Part shown: positions 31,420-43,400 of the stretch, one piece after another
Position numbering within the stretch: the first letter of the stretch is position 1
How the letters are laid out: each line of letters opens with the position of its first letter
Assembly: GCA_030533445.1 (NCBI GenBank)
Contig: CM060080.1
Location: 24,133,377 to 24,197,376, forward strand
DNA length: 64,000 nucleotides
Direction: 5' to 3'
DNA from: Cyprinodon diabolis
Taxonomy: Eukaryota; Chordata; Actinopteri; Cyprinodontiformes; Cyprinodontidae
Program-made: the position numbers and the translations under genes
The notes under the pieces: model-generated
What the model was told of the DNA's origin: nothing
Database searches by the model: none
The model's input: only the letters and a program-made list of their open reading frames with translations

Positions 31420-34400
31420 CTGGAGAGAAAAAAATATTGAAATGAATACAGGGAAGATGCATATTTTCAAATAAAATGGTTTAATATATTAATTTGAATG
31501 TATCAAAAAAGAGCATTTTGTAAGATAACAAAATAGAAACAAAACATTAGCATACATTTACATTAGTCGTCACTGAATTCAGTGCACAGAGTAAAGTTTA
31601 CAGAAAGCACAGACTGTTGGTTGACAGTCCCAATTTGAGCTTCAGAAAAATGGACAGTTAAAAATGGACAGAGGACACAAAAAGGGACAGATTTCATGGC
31701 AAAACTCAGTCGACAATACGTCACAGCGACTTTCACACTGCAAGGCTGTCCGAGATCAGAACCTGATTCATTGCGTTGCATGGTAGTACGGAGGTTTTTT
31801 TTTTTTTTTTGTTTGCACCAGCTTTGATTCACCTTGAGGAAAGATTTCAGCATGACCAACCACTGAGTTTAGAGTGTTAAAAAGAGAGCAAGCATTAAAA
31901 AAGGTCAGATGACACAGACAGATGAAAAAAAAAATATCCAGAATCCAGTTAGACCGACAGATGACGTGTTATTGGCACAGAGCTCTGACGATGATTGAGT
32001 TCATTACAATAATCCTGATTGCACCGGCTCGATTTGACCTACCTCACTGCAACACACAGCCTGATTTATGTTTAGTGTGTCCTTTCTCACTTTGCCCACC
32101 TTGTGTTTCAGAGAGTCAGAACGGAGAACAGAGGTTTCAAAACAGACTGACCAATGAGGTAAAACCATTTAGCAGCTAAATTGGTTACTTTTCCTTAAAA
32201 TGCACGAGTTCATGCAGCAATTCTCATTTAAATTAACTTAAAATATATTTAAAATAATCGACTGAAATAAAAGAAACACAAAAGATGACCTCCCTTTTAA
32301 GAAACATTGAGAGACTAGCATTCCAAATGTGATCTTTATTGAATTTAATTGACAGATTACCTTGATTGCTCCTCTTTTTGCTTCGCCGGAAGAGCTTCAG
32401 CTGTTTCTTTGGTTCTGGTTCAAGAGAGGTGGACACTTCTGAAACCGTCGGCGGATCTTCCGGCTCCAGGCCATCCGGGAAGTCACACCCACTGATGCCT
32501 TCATCAAGTGCAACCGCCCTTATTTTAGTTTCTGAGCGTTTTTCACCCCAAACTTCATCCTCCCTGCATATTCTCTCCGTTACGTTTCCCTTTTCTTCAC
32601 CTGCTTCTTTTCCATTTGCTCCTGATAAGCTGCTTTTTTTGAGATCATGTTCAGTGACTTCACTACATTTCCCATTAGTATCTGCAACAGATGATCCTTT
32701 ATTGGTATTAAGGCTTTTGCTAACGTCTGACTTTTCCGACACCTCAGGGACCACACTCAAAGCACTGTCCAGTACAGCCTCCAGCAGGTCTGAATCTGAG
32801 AGGGATGAAGGACTGAAGACGCTAGTCTCTGTTGAATCGAGAGAAAAGCTGTTCGTGTCAGGACTGGGCTGAACTTCAGCCTGAGGTGGTGTGGGTTTCC
32901 CTAAGTGTTGACCATCCTGTAGAGATGCTGGCCTTTCCAGAGGGGTCTCTGTCATTATGGCTGCCTCTCCTGGTGGTTGGTTGAGAGGCAGCACTGTCCC
33001 ATCTTGGGCTGCACTGAGCTGAGGAGGCAGTGGAGTCTCCTCTGAAGGGCTGATGAAGCCGTTCACTTCGCCTCCGTGATGCTGGAGATCCTCTGTCTGA
33101 GGCTTGGTGGGAGTGGAGGATGCGACTCCTTCGTCGGCAGACATCACACCTGTACCTAAAGAAGAGATGCAAGATGAGATACACAGGGCCTGGCAGAGGT
33201 TTGCAGACACTCATAAGCATGAATGTCAATAGGTTTGGGCTTTTAATAATACATTTTGTTTTATTTTTTTCTTTTGGGTGGGATGACAAAAAATCACATA
33301 TAGTTTTCAAATGTTTTTGGACATTGTAGATTTTCTCTGATCCACAGAGATTCAAAGTTATACACAGACTGAAATCCAGACTTAAGGAAATCCAGTTACA
33401 TTTGGGTAGCTGCATCTTAAACACCATCGGAAAAAAAAAAAAAAAACACTGGTTGGACCCATCCTCACTGATGTGGCCTTCAAAACCTTTTCGGCCTGGT
33501 TGATGTTCAGGCTGTTCACAATCTTAATATTATCCTTCATTATCCATTTCTAAACCAGTTTTGATGAGTCATTTTTATCATGGTGGAACACCAAAAGGTG
33601 TCTACCATCTGAACCCCATCTGCAACCAGCAGGTGAAATAGAAAAAAAAAATGGAATATTAAAAGGAAAACCCTCAAATTACCAAGGTTCAACTGCATCA
33701 AACAGGAAAATACAGCTGCACTGGTGTCTCTGTACAACACGAGTATAAAATACTGCAGAGCAAAAAAAAACAAAACAATAAAAGCCTCTATTCTAAACCT
33801 TTAAAGCATGACTCCGATCTTCAGCTCCTCACATGGACAAGCCAGATTGGAGATAAGAAATTTAAGGCAAGCTAAGGCAAAGCCTGAGCGATCTGGCACA
33901 GCTAAAGCATGAAGTTGTAGGTTTGAACCCTAAAACCACGGTTTTTACAGTCAGACTTTGCTGTGGCAGGATTATGCTTATGGATCTGTTTAGCTGCCAG
34001 TGGAAATGAGGGAATTAAGGATGAAGCCTACCTCTAAACTGTTACTTTCACTTCAAGATCACTAACTAAAGTGTTCCAACAGACTGGGGAAAATAGAAAA
34101 GCAAAACTGTTTTGAATGGCTAAAGGCCAACATTAAGCCATAAAATACCTACAAACATGCAAGAAGCCAAACTAAATAAGCACTACACTGGAGTCGAACA
34201 TCTAGTCAGGTTAGTAACTAAAGCTCATTGATGCTGGAATTATGTAGGTTCCTTGCATCTTGGTACCAGAATTTCGCCATTTTTCGGACAATAAAGGGAT
34301 TTTCTATTCTATACAACATGAATCAGCTTCTTGTTGGTTCACACAAAAGGAATTTGACTATAGTTCCTATTCCCTCTCTCTTTGCCCATTTTCCAGGATG

Positions 34401-37400
34401 CCATCTTGAAAGCCTACTATATATTACAGTGGATGCATTTATACATTTTAACTTGCATGTATAATTAGAAGCCCTTGAGAATTTTGGGAAATTCACATAA
34501 AATTTAAATGTGTCCAACTGTAATTGAATATTTTCATTCGTTTTACAACTTTAAAAAAGCAAATTGGTTCAAATACTTAAGTTAAAATGTAAGGACATCC
34601 ATGCTGATGAGATCATTTAAACCTCAGAGCGGTGCATATTAGCTTAACGCCTGTCCATTATGAGTGTGTTGCAATAAGCAAGAGGACACAGCAGGCATGA
34701 CAACAAGCTCATTAAGTGAAGAGACTCCACAGTAGCTTTACAGAGCAGCTGCAGCAACGCTAGCTTAGCCAGATGAAGGCGCTGGGCACAGAAGCACAGA
34801 TAAGACAGGTTGGTGGTCTGCAGGGAGCGATCAGGGGTGGAGCAAGGAGCTGAGGATGGAGACCACCACCTCTTTTCCTTACCAGGTGGGCAGGCATCTC
34901 TATGCAATTCACTACGGGAGAGGCTTTCCGAATCGCACCTTGGCCGGGTCTTTCTCAGGCTGAAACCTTTCCTAATGTCCGCCAAGAGATGGTCAATGAT
35001 GCAGCCATCGTTTTGTGGCATGATGCCTTTTTTTACTGCAGGACAAAAAGACAGTAGGAACAGAAACATTAGTTTCTCCACGATTACTTTGTAATACCAT
35101 TTCAACCAAAATAAAAAGATGCAGAACTAAATGTTTGTAATTGGAAATCTTTTAAGATCAAATAAAAGGAAAAATGTACATGCAATTTAAGTAGCATTTA
35201 TAAATTGACTACATGCGCCTAATCATGCAAATCCTTCAGCAATTTAATAGTGTGTTTCAACCGAAAAAACATGCCCCAAAAAGACTTAAATGGAGCATTG
35301 GAATGGATTATTTCTTCCTTTAAGAATGTCAATCAACAAAGCACAATGCTGGCTGATCCCAGTCTGCACGTCTACATTTTAGAGCAGGATCAAACAAAAA
35401 GGGAACGTTGCAAAACTAAATTTTCATCAATCTGCTGCATGAAACAGGAGTGCTGGAACACATGTTTGGCACAATCACAAAGAAAATGAGCACATGTCAG
35501 CATTTACTCGTGATTAATTATGTTACACATAACTAAGTGTATTGAATGCATTTCCCAGCTAGAATCTTGACAAAGAGCTGTACAGAAAAACAATAAGGTC
35601 AGGTCATTGAACAGGGGCAGCTTTTAGACATTACCTTCACTGAAAATATTCATGTTTTACTTTTCACCTCTCATTAGTTCAAAGTAGGTCTGGTGAAGAT
35701 TTTTTTGTTTGTTTTAAAGATGAGGTATCTAGCCTCTAAGCAAAAGCAGTCAACCATCTAAAGCCCTAGTCACACCTTGACGATTTAGCCCGACTTAACC
35801 TGAAGAAAATCTGGCAAAAACGCTGACATACGTTGGATAAGTTATGAGCATGCTGAAGTACGCTGGAACATGTTGACATATGGCAAGTACGTCGGTGAGT
35901 ACGACATACTTGCCAGGGTATGCAAGATGTGGGCCATAAGTTACAGGTAAGTTATCTGATCGTTGACATACGTTAAGTGTAATTTGCTCATAAGTCGTGG
36001 TGTCTAGCTTATCCAAAACCTATGAGTAACATGTGCATAACTTATATTTAACTTATAAAGAACTTATCTCCAACGCATATCAACATATTTAACGTGCTTC
36101 CAACGTACAGCTACTGTATAATGGCGTATTGGCAGAGTTTTGGTATAAAAAGGGGGTTCACAGTTAGCTCTTCTCCCTGCGTTCACGCCCACGACCAACA
36201 AACTTTCTAGCTGACATGATACTGATCTGATGCGACTGCAAACCTTCTTTCACTTTTTATTTATTTATTTTTTGTCGGGTGGTATACAGCAGCCAAGTTA
36301 AATCAATGGAACCTTTTTATGCAGACCAGGCACCTCCGGGAGCATTGCTGCCCCCCTCAGGACACTGCCTTGTGACATTTCATGGGCACTACCCTGCCAT
36401 GCGTTATGCATAAGTTAGGCTGTTGTTGGACATCTCAACATAAAGTACTGATTTTCCTTCATTGCTACAGAAAGTGGAAAAAAAAAATAATTTTTTTTTT
36501 GCTTGTTTTAAGTCTTTGGCCACCAACAACACATTTCCAGATGTAGAGATGTATTAATTAATGCAATACTAGATTTTTATAATAAAAGCCAGATTTCTTA
36601 TACACAGACCCTTTAATAGCAGGAGGAAAAAAAACAAAACCTTTCACTTTTGGGTTATCAGATTCCCAGTGCAGAACTTACTTATTTTTCCGTTCACTCC
36701 CCTCTGTCTCTTGGATTCTTCATCTGCCAGCTGCTTCTTTCTCTTCTCAGCCTTGGCTACTTGTTCTTTCCTCATTTTGTTTTCCTTTGATCATGACAGA
36801 ATGAACATCACCATCACTGACGAGTACCAAGAATACTCTGCAATTTGCCCTTGTATCATTTAGACAGAAACAATAGCAGCCTTCATTCACTCTTTTCAAC
36901 GGATACATATATTCAACAAACTCCCACACATGCAAGTCAGCATCAACCAAGCAGAATCCAATACACACCAATTTCTTTTAAACCATTAATCCCATATTCA
37001 TTTAGAGTACAGGAGATTGAGGTCGAAGTTTTTTCTCCCTCACCTTAAGTGCTTTGAGAAAAAGTTCTCTGAAAGTTTTGATGGTTCCGAAGAGCTCCTC
37101 CAGCGACAGCTGACTCGCATCTTCGCACAAGTAGACAGCCAGCTCGCTCCTCTGCCTCCCGATCTCTTCAAATCTCTCATTTAAAGCTTGGCATGCCTTT
37201 AGGTTTTCCTGCAGTAAAGAGCAAGCTGACCCATTAGGATGTGATCCAGCTGCTGGATAAAAAAAAGGGAAGGCAAGAAGTCGACAATTTTGGCTTTGGA
37301 TGTCTTACCTCAAGGATTTTTGAGTATTGCTCCTTCACCTCATCCACAGAGTTGGACACTTTCTTGGCAGCGTCATTAAGCTGTTTAAGCAAAAGACCAG

Positions 37401-40400
37401 TTTCCGACTGCATAGAGTCCAAATTGACCCTATGAAGAAAGCTCTTTGTTACAGCTCTCATACACAACTTGGCACCAATTAAGAGAATGATGTGATGAAT
37501 AAAGACCATGCATCATTCTCTATAGAGACAAAGCTTGTAAATATTAAAGGTGCAAATTAAATTCCATAGGGAATTTCTTTTTTTTTATTCCAAAAATCAG
37601 AGACACGCATATACACACCAATATAAATATATACATTTCCTCTCTGGTAACTGTCACATAAGGCATTAGAGGATAAGATTTGCATCCCAACGGGAATGCC
37701 AATCGTTTGAAACCTTTAGCTGCACACTCAACTGTCTTGTTCTGCTTTTATGGAGCTCTTTTTCTAACTTCGCTCGGTGTTTCACTATGGGAATCGCCTT
37801 GGTGTGACCAACTACGGAAGCTCCAATGACATCACGTCTGTCTGAGACAGACAGGTTGAGCCTTGTCCGTGGCTCCACCCACCAACTAGATCACGGCCAA
37901 CCTACCCGCCTCAACTCATTCTCGCTTTCTTCCCGTGTGAAGACTACAACTAAGCTCCCTCAGCGCGCTCAGGCTAGCTTGGACCTGTTTAACTGTTCTC
38001 AGGCGTTCCGTAAAGGAAAACGTCGCTGAACGCAGGACCAGGACAGGCCTGTACCGTGCTGAATAAGCGCTTCGGCAGAAGCACTTTCTGGAACACAAAC
38101 GCTGGGAGCGGTGACCGCGTAAAGGCGAGCTATCCCTGTATCTACTCCGTTTTAATTAACGGAATAGAGAGCGTTTGTGTCAGCCGAGCTAACACGTAAA
38201 GGTGGGCTTGGTTTTTTGGCTAGCAGTGTATCGCTAGCATAAGAGTCCGGTTAACGTGTTGTGGCGAACGGACTTAATATCAGTAAAGAGCTCACGTGTA
38301 GCGACGAGCTCCGTGTTTTATCTACAGTCATGTCTGCGGCTCCTACCCTGCCAAAGGTTCGGAACCGAAGGCTAAAGAGGTTGTATCCCGCCCGTGTCCA
38401 GCGTCATGCGGGGCATCCATCTCTGGGCGGGACCCTCATCCGATGTGTATAGCATGTATGGGCGCTAAGCACGCTCAGGCATCGCTGTCGGACCCTCAGG
38501 GATGCCAGCACTGCGCGTCGATGCCGGAAAAGATCCTAGAGAGGCGGCTGAGGGTGGCTGTCGCTAACAGCCAGGACCCATGCTTCTCCTCACCTGCAGC
38601 CGTTGCGGCGGCGGGTGAAAACCATCCGCCGCTAGCCTCTAAGAGCTGGGCGGACGTGATGGAGGAGGAGTACCCGTCCATGCCTCCTCTGTTTGAGGGC
38701 CTTATGGACAGCGGGAAACTCGATGCAGACATCGACGAAACGGAGGGTGACGCTAACTCCGACCTCCTGGAACTGGAGGAGGAGGAGGAGGACTCGACCT
38801 TCCCGGGTCAACACTCCAGGCCTCCAAGCGGGGCAGAAGTCACCTCCCCGGGGGATAGTGATCTGTACGATGTGTGCAGACGGGCGGCTTTAAAGCTGAA
38901 CATCCCCTGGCCTGCAGCGCAGGATTCAGAAGGAGCAGAACGGGACCTGTACGACGGTAAAAGGCTTCCACCAGCTTTACCACCAGCAAAACAACTTTTA
39001 CCAGCCGTTCCTGCTTGCATGAGAGAAATGAGCCGTTTCTGGTCCAGCCCATTTAAGAGTAAGCTTCCCACCAAGGGCTTCTCTAAGCTGGAGATACAGG
39101 GCATGGGTGAGCTGGGGCTGGCCGAACCCCCAGCTGTAGAGCCTTCAGTGGCTTACCACCTCCACCCTAACCGCAGATCGATTTCAGCATCCTCAAACAT
39201 CTCGCTCCCAGGTAAAATGGACCACCTCACAGCCTCCATTTACCAAAAGATGTACAGATATGCGGGTCAGTCAGTGTGCTCACTTAACGCGGTTACACTG
39301 CTGTCTGCGTACCAAGGTGAAATCCTGGAGGAGATGGGGCGTCAACTGGACTCGGGGACACCTAACCCCAGTCTATGGGATGAGATCTGTGTGGTGAACG
39401 ATCTCATCTTGCGCTCCTCTAGAGGTGTTGTTCAAGGTTTTGGTCGGGTCATGGGTCTGGCTGTCTCAGGGGAAAGAGGCCTATGGTTAAACCTATCAGG
39501 CCTGAGTGATTCCCAGAAGGCCGAGATCATGGATGCGCCCTATGACCCGACGAAAGGTCTATTTGGCCCCTCCTTGGAGAAGAAGAGGGAGACGAGTACC
39601 CTCAGAAAACAGGAGGGAGAGGCTTTTAACATTTGTTTGCCTCGTAAGCCCAGCCAAACCCCCCCACAGGGACCCAGACCTGGGTTTGCGGCTGCTGCAG
39701 TGAGAGTACGGCAAGGTGGAGCCAAGCCTTCAAGGAGACCTGCCACACAATCCACCCAGCAAAGCAAAGCAGAGAACCCAAGACCATGGGGGAAGCACTC
39801 TTTTGCAGCGGCCGCTGCAAAAAAAATCGTCCATCCCACCCTGGGGAGAGCAAGAAAAAGCGGGCAACCTAACCCCACTGTTAACCATCTCCCCTCTGAA
39901 GGGAAGGTTTCCAGGCACCAGGGCAAACTTCTCTGTCCGGGATTCAGATGCTCCTGTAGTTCCCAGTTCACCAGGAGGCATGTTAAATTCTCCCTCTCAC
40001 GTTCAGAGAGAAGACATTTTGGGGTGGAGGACACAGTGTCACAAACACTCCACAGCATGTTATCAGTGTCACCAAGCACTCAGCTGTGCCCCATGTTACA
40101 AAGTTTTGTTCAGGGGGAATTAGAGAAAATAAACACAGCTTTTCTGCAGCCAGGCGTGTTGCCAAGGGCAGAAAGCCCCCCACAAAAAAGAAAAAAATTA
40201 ACACAAATGGCTCTCTGCCACTCCCCTCTGCGCCCAGCAGAGGGAGCTCGCGCTCTTTGCAAGAGAGCCAAGCGCAGCAGTGCAGAGGAGATGACGTCAC
40301 TCAGCAGCGACGCTTCTCTCTCTGCTCGGGCAGATCAGTGGCGCGCATGCGCAGTCTCTCCGTGGGTTTTGCATACAATCTCCAAGGGTTACAGACAGCA

Positions 40401-43400
40401 GTTTGCCACGAGAACTCCGAGATTCAACGGAGTGCTCTCCTCGGTTGCCACCGGGGATTCAGCTCACGTCCTGAAAGACGAAATAGCATCCCTGTTAGAG
40501 AAAAAAGCGATCAGAGTTGTACCGGACGAGGAGGTTCGTCAGGGCTTCTACTCGCGCTATTTTCTCATTCCAAAGAAAGACGGCGTATCGCTACGCCCCA
40601 TTCTGGACCTACGTGTGTTAAACAGACACTTACGCAGATATACATTCAGGATGCTCACACACAAAGCACTGTGCCGTTCCATCCGTCCGGGGGATTGGTT
40701 TGTAACCATCGACCTCGCGGACGCCTATTTTCACATCTCCATTTACCCCCCACACCGAAAGTTTCTCAGGTTCGCTTATCAGAGCGCAGTCTACGAGTTT
40801 CAGACCGGGCTGTCATTAGCCCTGAGGGTGTTAAGCAAGTGTGTGGAGGCGGCGCTGTCCCCTCTGAGGACACACGGGATCAGAATATTTTCGTACATAG
40901 ACGATTATCTAATCTGCTCTCGATCAAGCGAGCAGGCAGTCAGCGACTCCCTGGCAGTGATCATCAACCTCGGGTTCTGGATAAATCAAGCCAAAAGTCG
41001 CCTGATTCCCGTGCAATGCACGGCGTATTTGGGTCTCAAAATAAACTCCCTCTCTTATCGTGTCACACTATCAGAGGGGAGAATCCTGTCATTCACCCAG
41101 TGCATGACGCGTTTTCAGTTGGGAAACGTCGTTACATTCAGACTGTGCCTGCGGCTCCTCTGTCTTATGGCATCCGTGATTTCAGTGGTCCATCTGGGGC
41201 TTCTGATGATGAGGGACTTTCAGCGGTGGGTCGCCTCGCTGCGACTCTGTCCCCGCCGTCATCTGTGCCGCAGAGTAAAAGTAACACAGACATGCGTGGC
41301 GGCTCTTCAGCCCTGGATAGACCCGACGGTTCTCACGTCGGGTGTGCCGCTGGGGACCGTAGCATCCAGGTTTACCATGACTACCAATGCTTCCCTGACA
41401 GGTTGGGGCGCAACTATGATGGGCAGGGCGGTGAATGGCATATGGTCGCCGAGAATGAGGCGGCTTCACATCAACATGCTGGAACTGCAGGCAGTGTTCC
41501 TAGCTCTGAAGCACTTCATGCCATATGTGATGGGTCGCCAAGTCTTGGTAAAGACCGACAACTCCACTGTGGTGGCTTATATCAACCGTCAGGGCGGCAC
41601 CAGGTCCCTGCAGTCACACAGACTGGCCAGGGACATAATTATGTGGAGCAGCACCAGAGTTCTGTCGCTCAGAGCAACGCACGTAGCGGGAATTCTGAAC
41701 AGAGGGGCCGATCTTTTATCCAGAGGGAACCCTCTCTATGGGGAATGGAAGCTGCATCCACAGGTGGTGGAGCAGATCTGGCAGAGATACGGACGGGCTG
41801 CCGTAGATCTCTTCGCCTCATGGGAAAACACTCATTGCCCGCTGTTTTTCTCCCTGTCAGACCTAGACGCTCCACTGGGTATGGACGCGCTGGCGCACCC
41901 ATGGCCAGACTGCTTTATGCTTTCCCTCCTCTCAGCCTGATATCCCCAACTCTAGTCAGAGTGAGGGAACAGGGGCTGTCTTTGATTCTGGTGGCTCCCT
42001 GGTGGCCATCGAAGCCCTGGGTGGCAGAGATAATCCAATCCCTCTCAGCCGAACCATGGCCCCTCCCCATTCGAAGGGACCTGCTGTCTCAGGCTCAAGG
42101 GGAGATTTATCATCCACAGACAGATCACCTGGCTCTCTGGGCCTGGCCCGTGAAAGGTGGAATTTAAATGCAACAGGCCTCCCCCCAGAGGTGATCGACA
42201 CCATACAGAATGCTAGGGCTTCTTCTACTCGTTATCTTTACAGTGGTAAATGGCGAGTGTTTGAGGAATGGTGTGAGGAAAAGCAGACCATTCCTTTTCA
42301 GTGCTCAGTGGGGGACGTGCTCTGCTTTCTGCAGAGCTTGTTGGAGAAGGGTAAGGCCTTTTCAACAATTAAGGTTTATTTAGCCGCAATCTCTGCTTGT
42401 CATGTAGGGTTTGGTGATAAACCTGTAGGGAAGCACCCCTTAGTGTGTCGTTTTATGAGAGGGGCCCGACGTAAGTTACCAGTTTCTAAGCCTCTGGTAC
42501 CATTATGGGATCTCTCTCTGGTGTTGGATGCCCTCTGTCATCACCCATTTGAACCTTTGGAGGGTGTTGGCTTAAAGTTCCTTTCATTGAACACTGCCCT
42601 GCTCTTAGCGTTGGCTACGGCTAAGAGGGTGAGTGAGTTGCATGCAGTCCGGCCTGTTTACAGTGGGCACCCGGGCTCTCTAAGGTGTGCTTGAGACCCA
42701 ACCCGGCTTTTGTGCCGAAGGTGTTGGATTCAGCATACAGGTGTTCGATGGTGGAATTGCTGGCATTCCATCCACCCCCTTTCTCTTCAGCAGATGAGCA
42801 GAAGCTTCATTGCTTATGTCCAGTGAGAGCTTTAAGAGCTTATGTGGACAGGACAGCCTGTTTTAGAAGAGCTGACCCTCTGTTTGTATCCTGGGCTACT
42901 GCTCATAAGGGCAAACCTGTCTCCCGCCAAAGATTAGCACACTGGGTTGTGGAGGCTATATCTCTGGCATATAGGTGCGCAGGATCAGAGCCCCCTAAAG
43001 GGGTGAGGGCCCATTCTACCAGAAGCATGGCCACCTCTTGGGCTTTGTTCCGTGGTGTGTCAGTTCGGGACATCTGTGCTGCAGCCAGTCAGGCTACACC
43101 GCACACATTTGTGAGGTTTTACAGGCTGGATGTGGCACGGCCATCGCTAGCACACTCAGTGCTTGGAGTAGGGATGTTAGGGTCCAACTGAGACCTGGGT
43201 TGTGATTCCTATCATATATGGCTTCGGGGTCATCATGCAATCCGGGAGTGGGCCATATCTCCCATAGTGAAACACCGAGCGAAATTAGAAAAAGAACGTT
43301 GGGTTACTTAACGTACTCCCTGGTTCTTTGATAACAGAGTGAGGTGTTTCACCAACACATCCCTTCTTGCATGGGCACAGAAAGAAACCTGCCTAGAATG

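Noticed and set aside
32366..32872. Plus-strand 168-codon frame
   Set aside because: Shadow of the large inf2 tail exon; no splice or family support.
38443..41940. Long intact-looking 1165-codon frame as a host gene
   Set aside because: It contains DIRS RT and RNase H motifs and lies between DIRS terminal repeats.
40086..42167. 693-codon plus-strand frame as a separate gene
   Set aside because: Most of it overlaps the DIRS RT/RNase H frame without its own signature; only the last 80-90 codons show DIRS pol C-terminal motifs.
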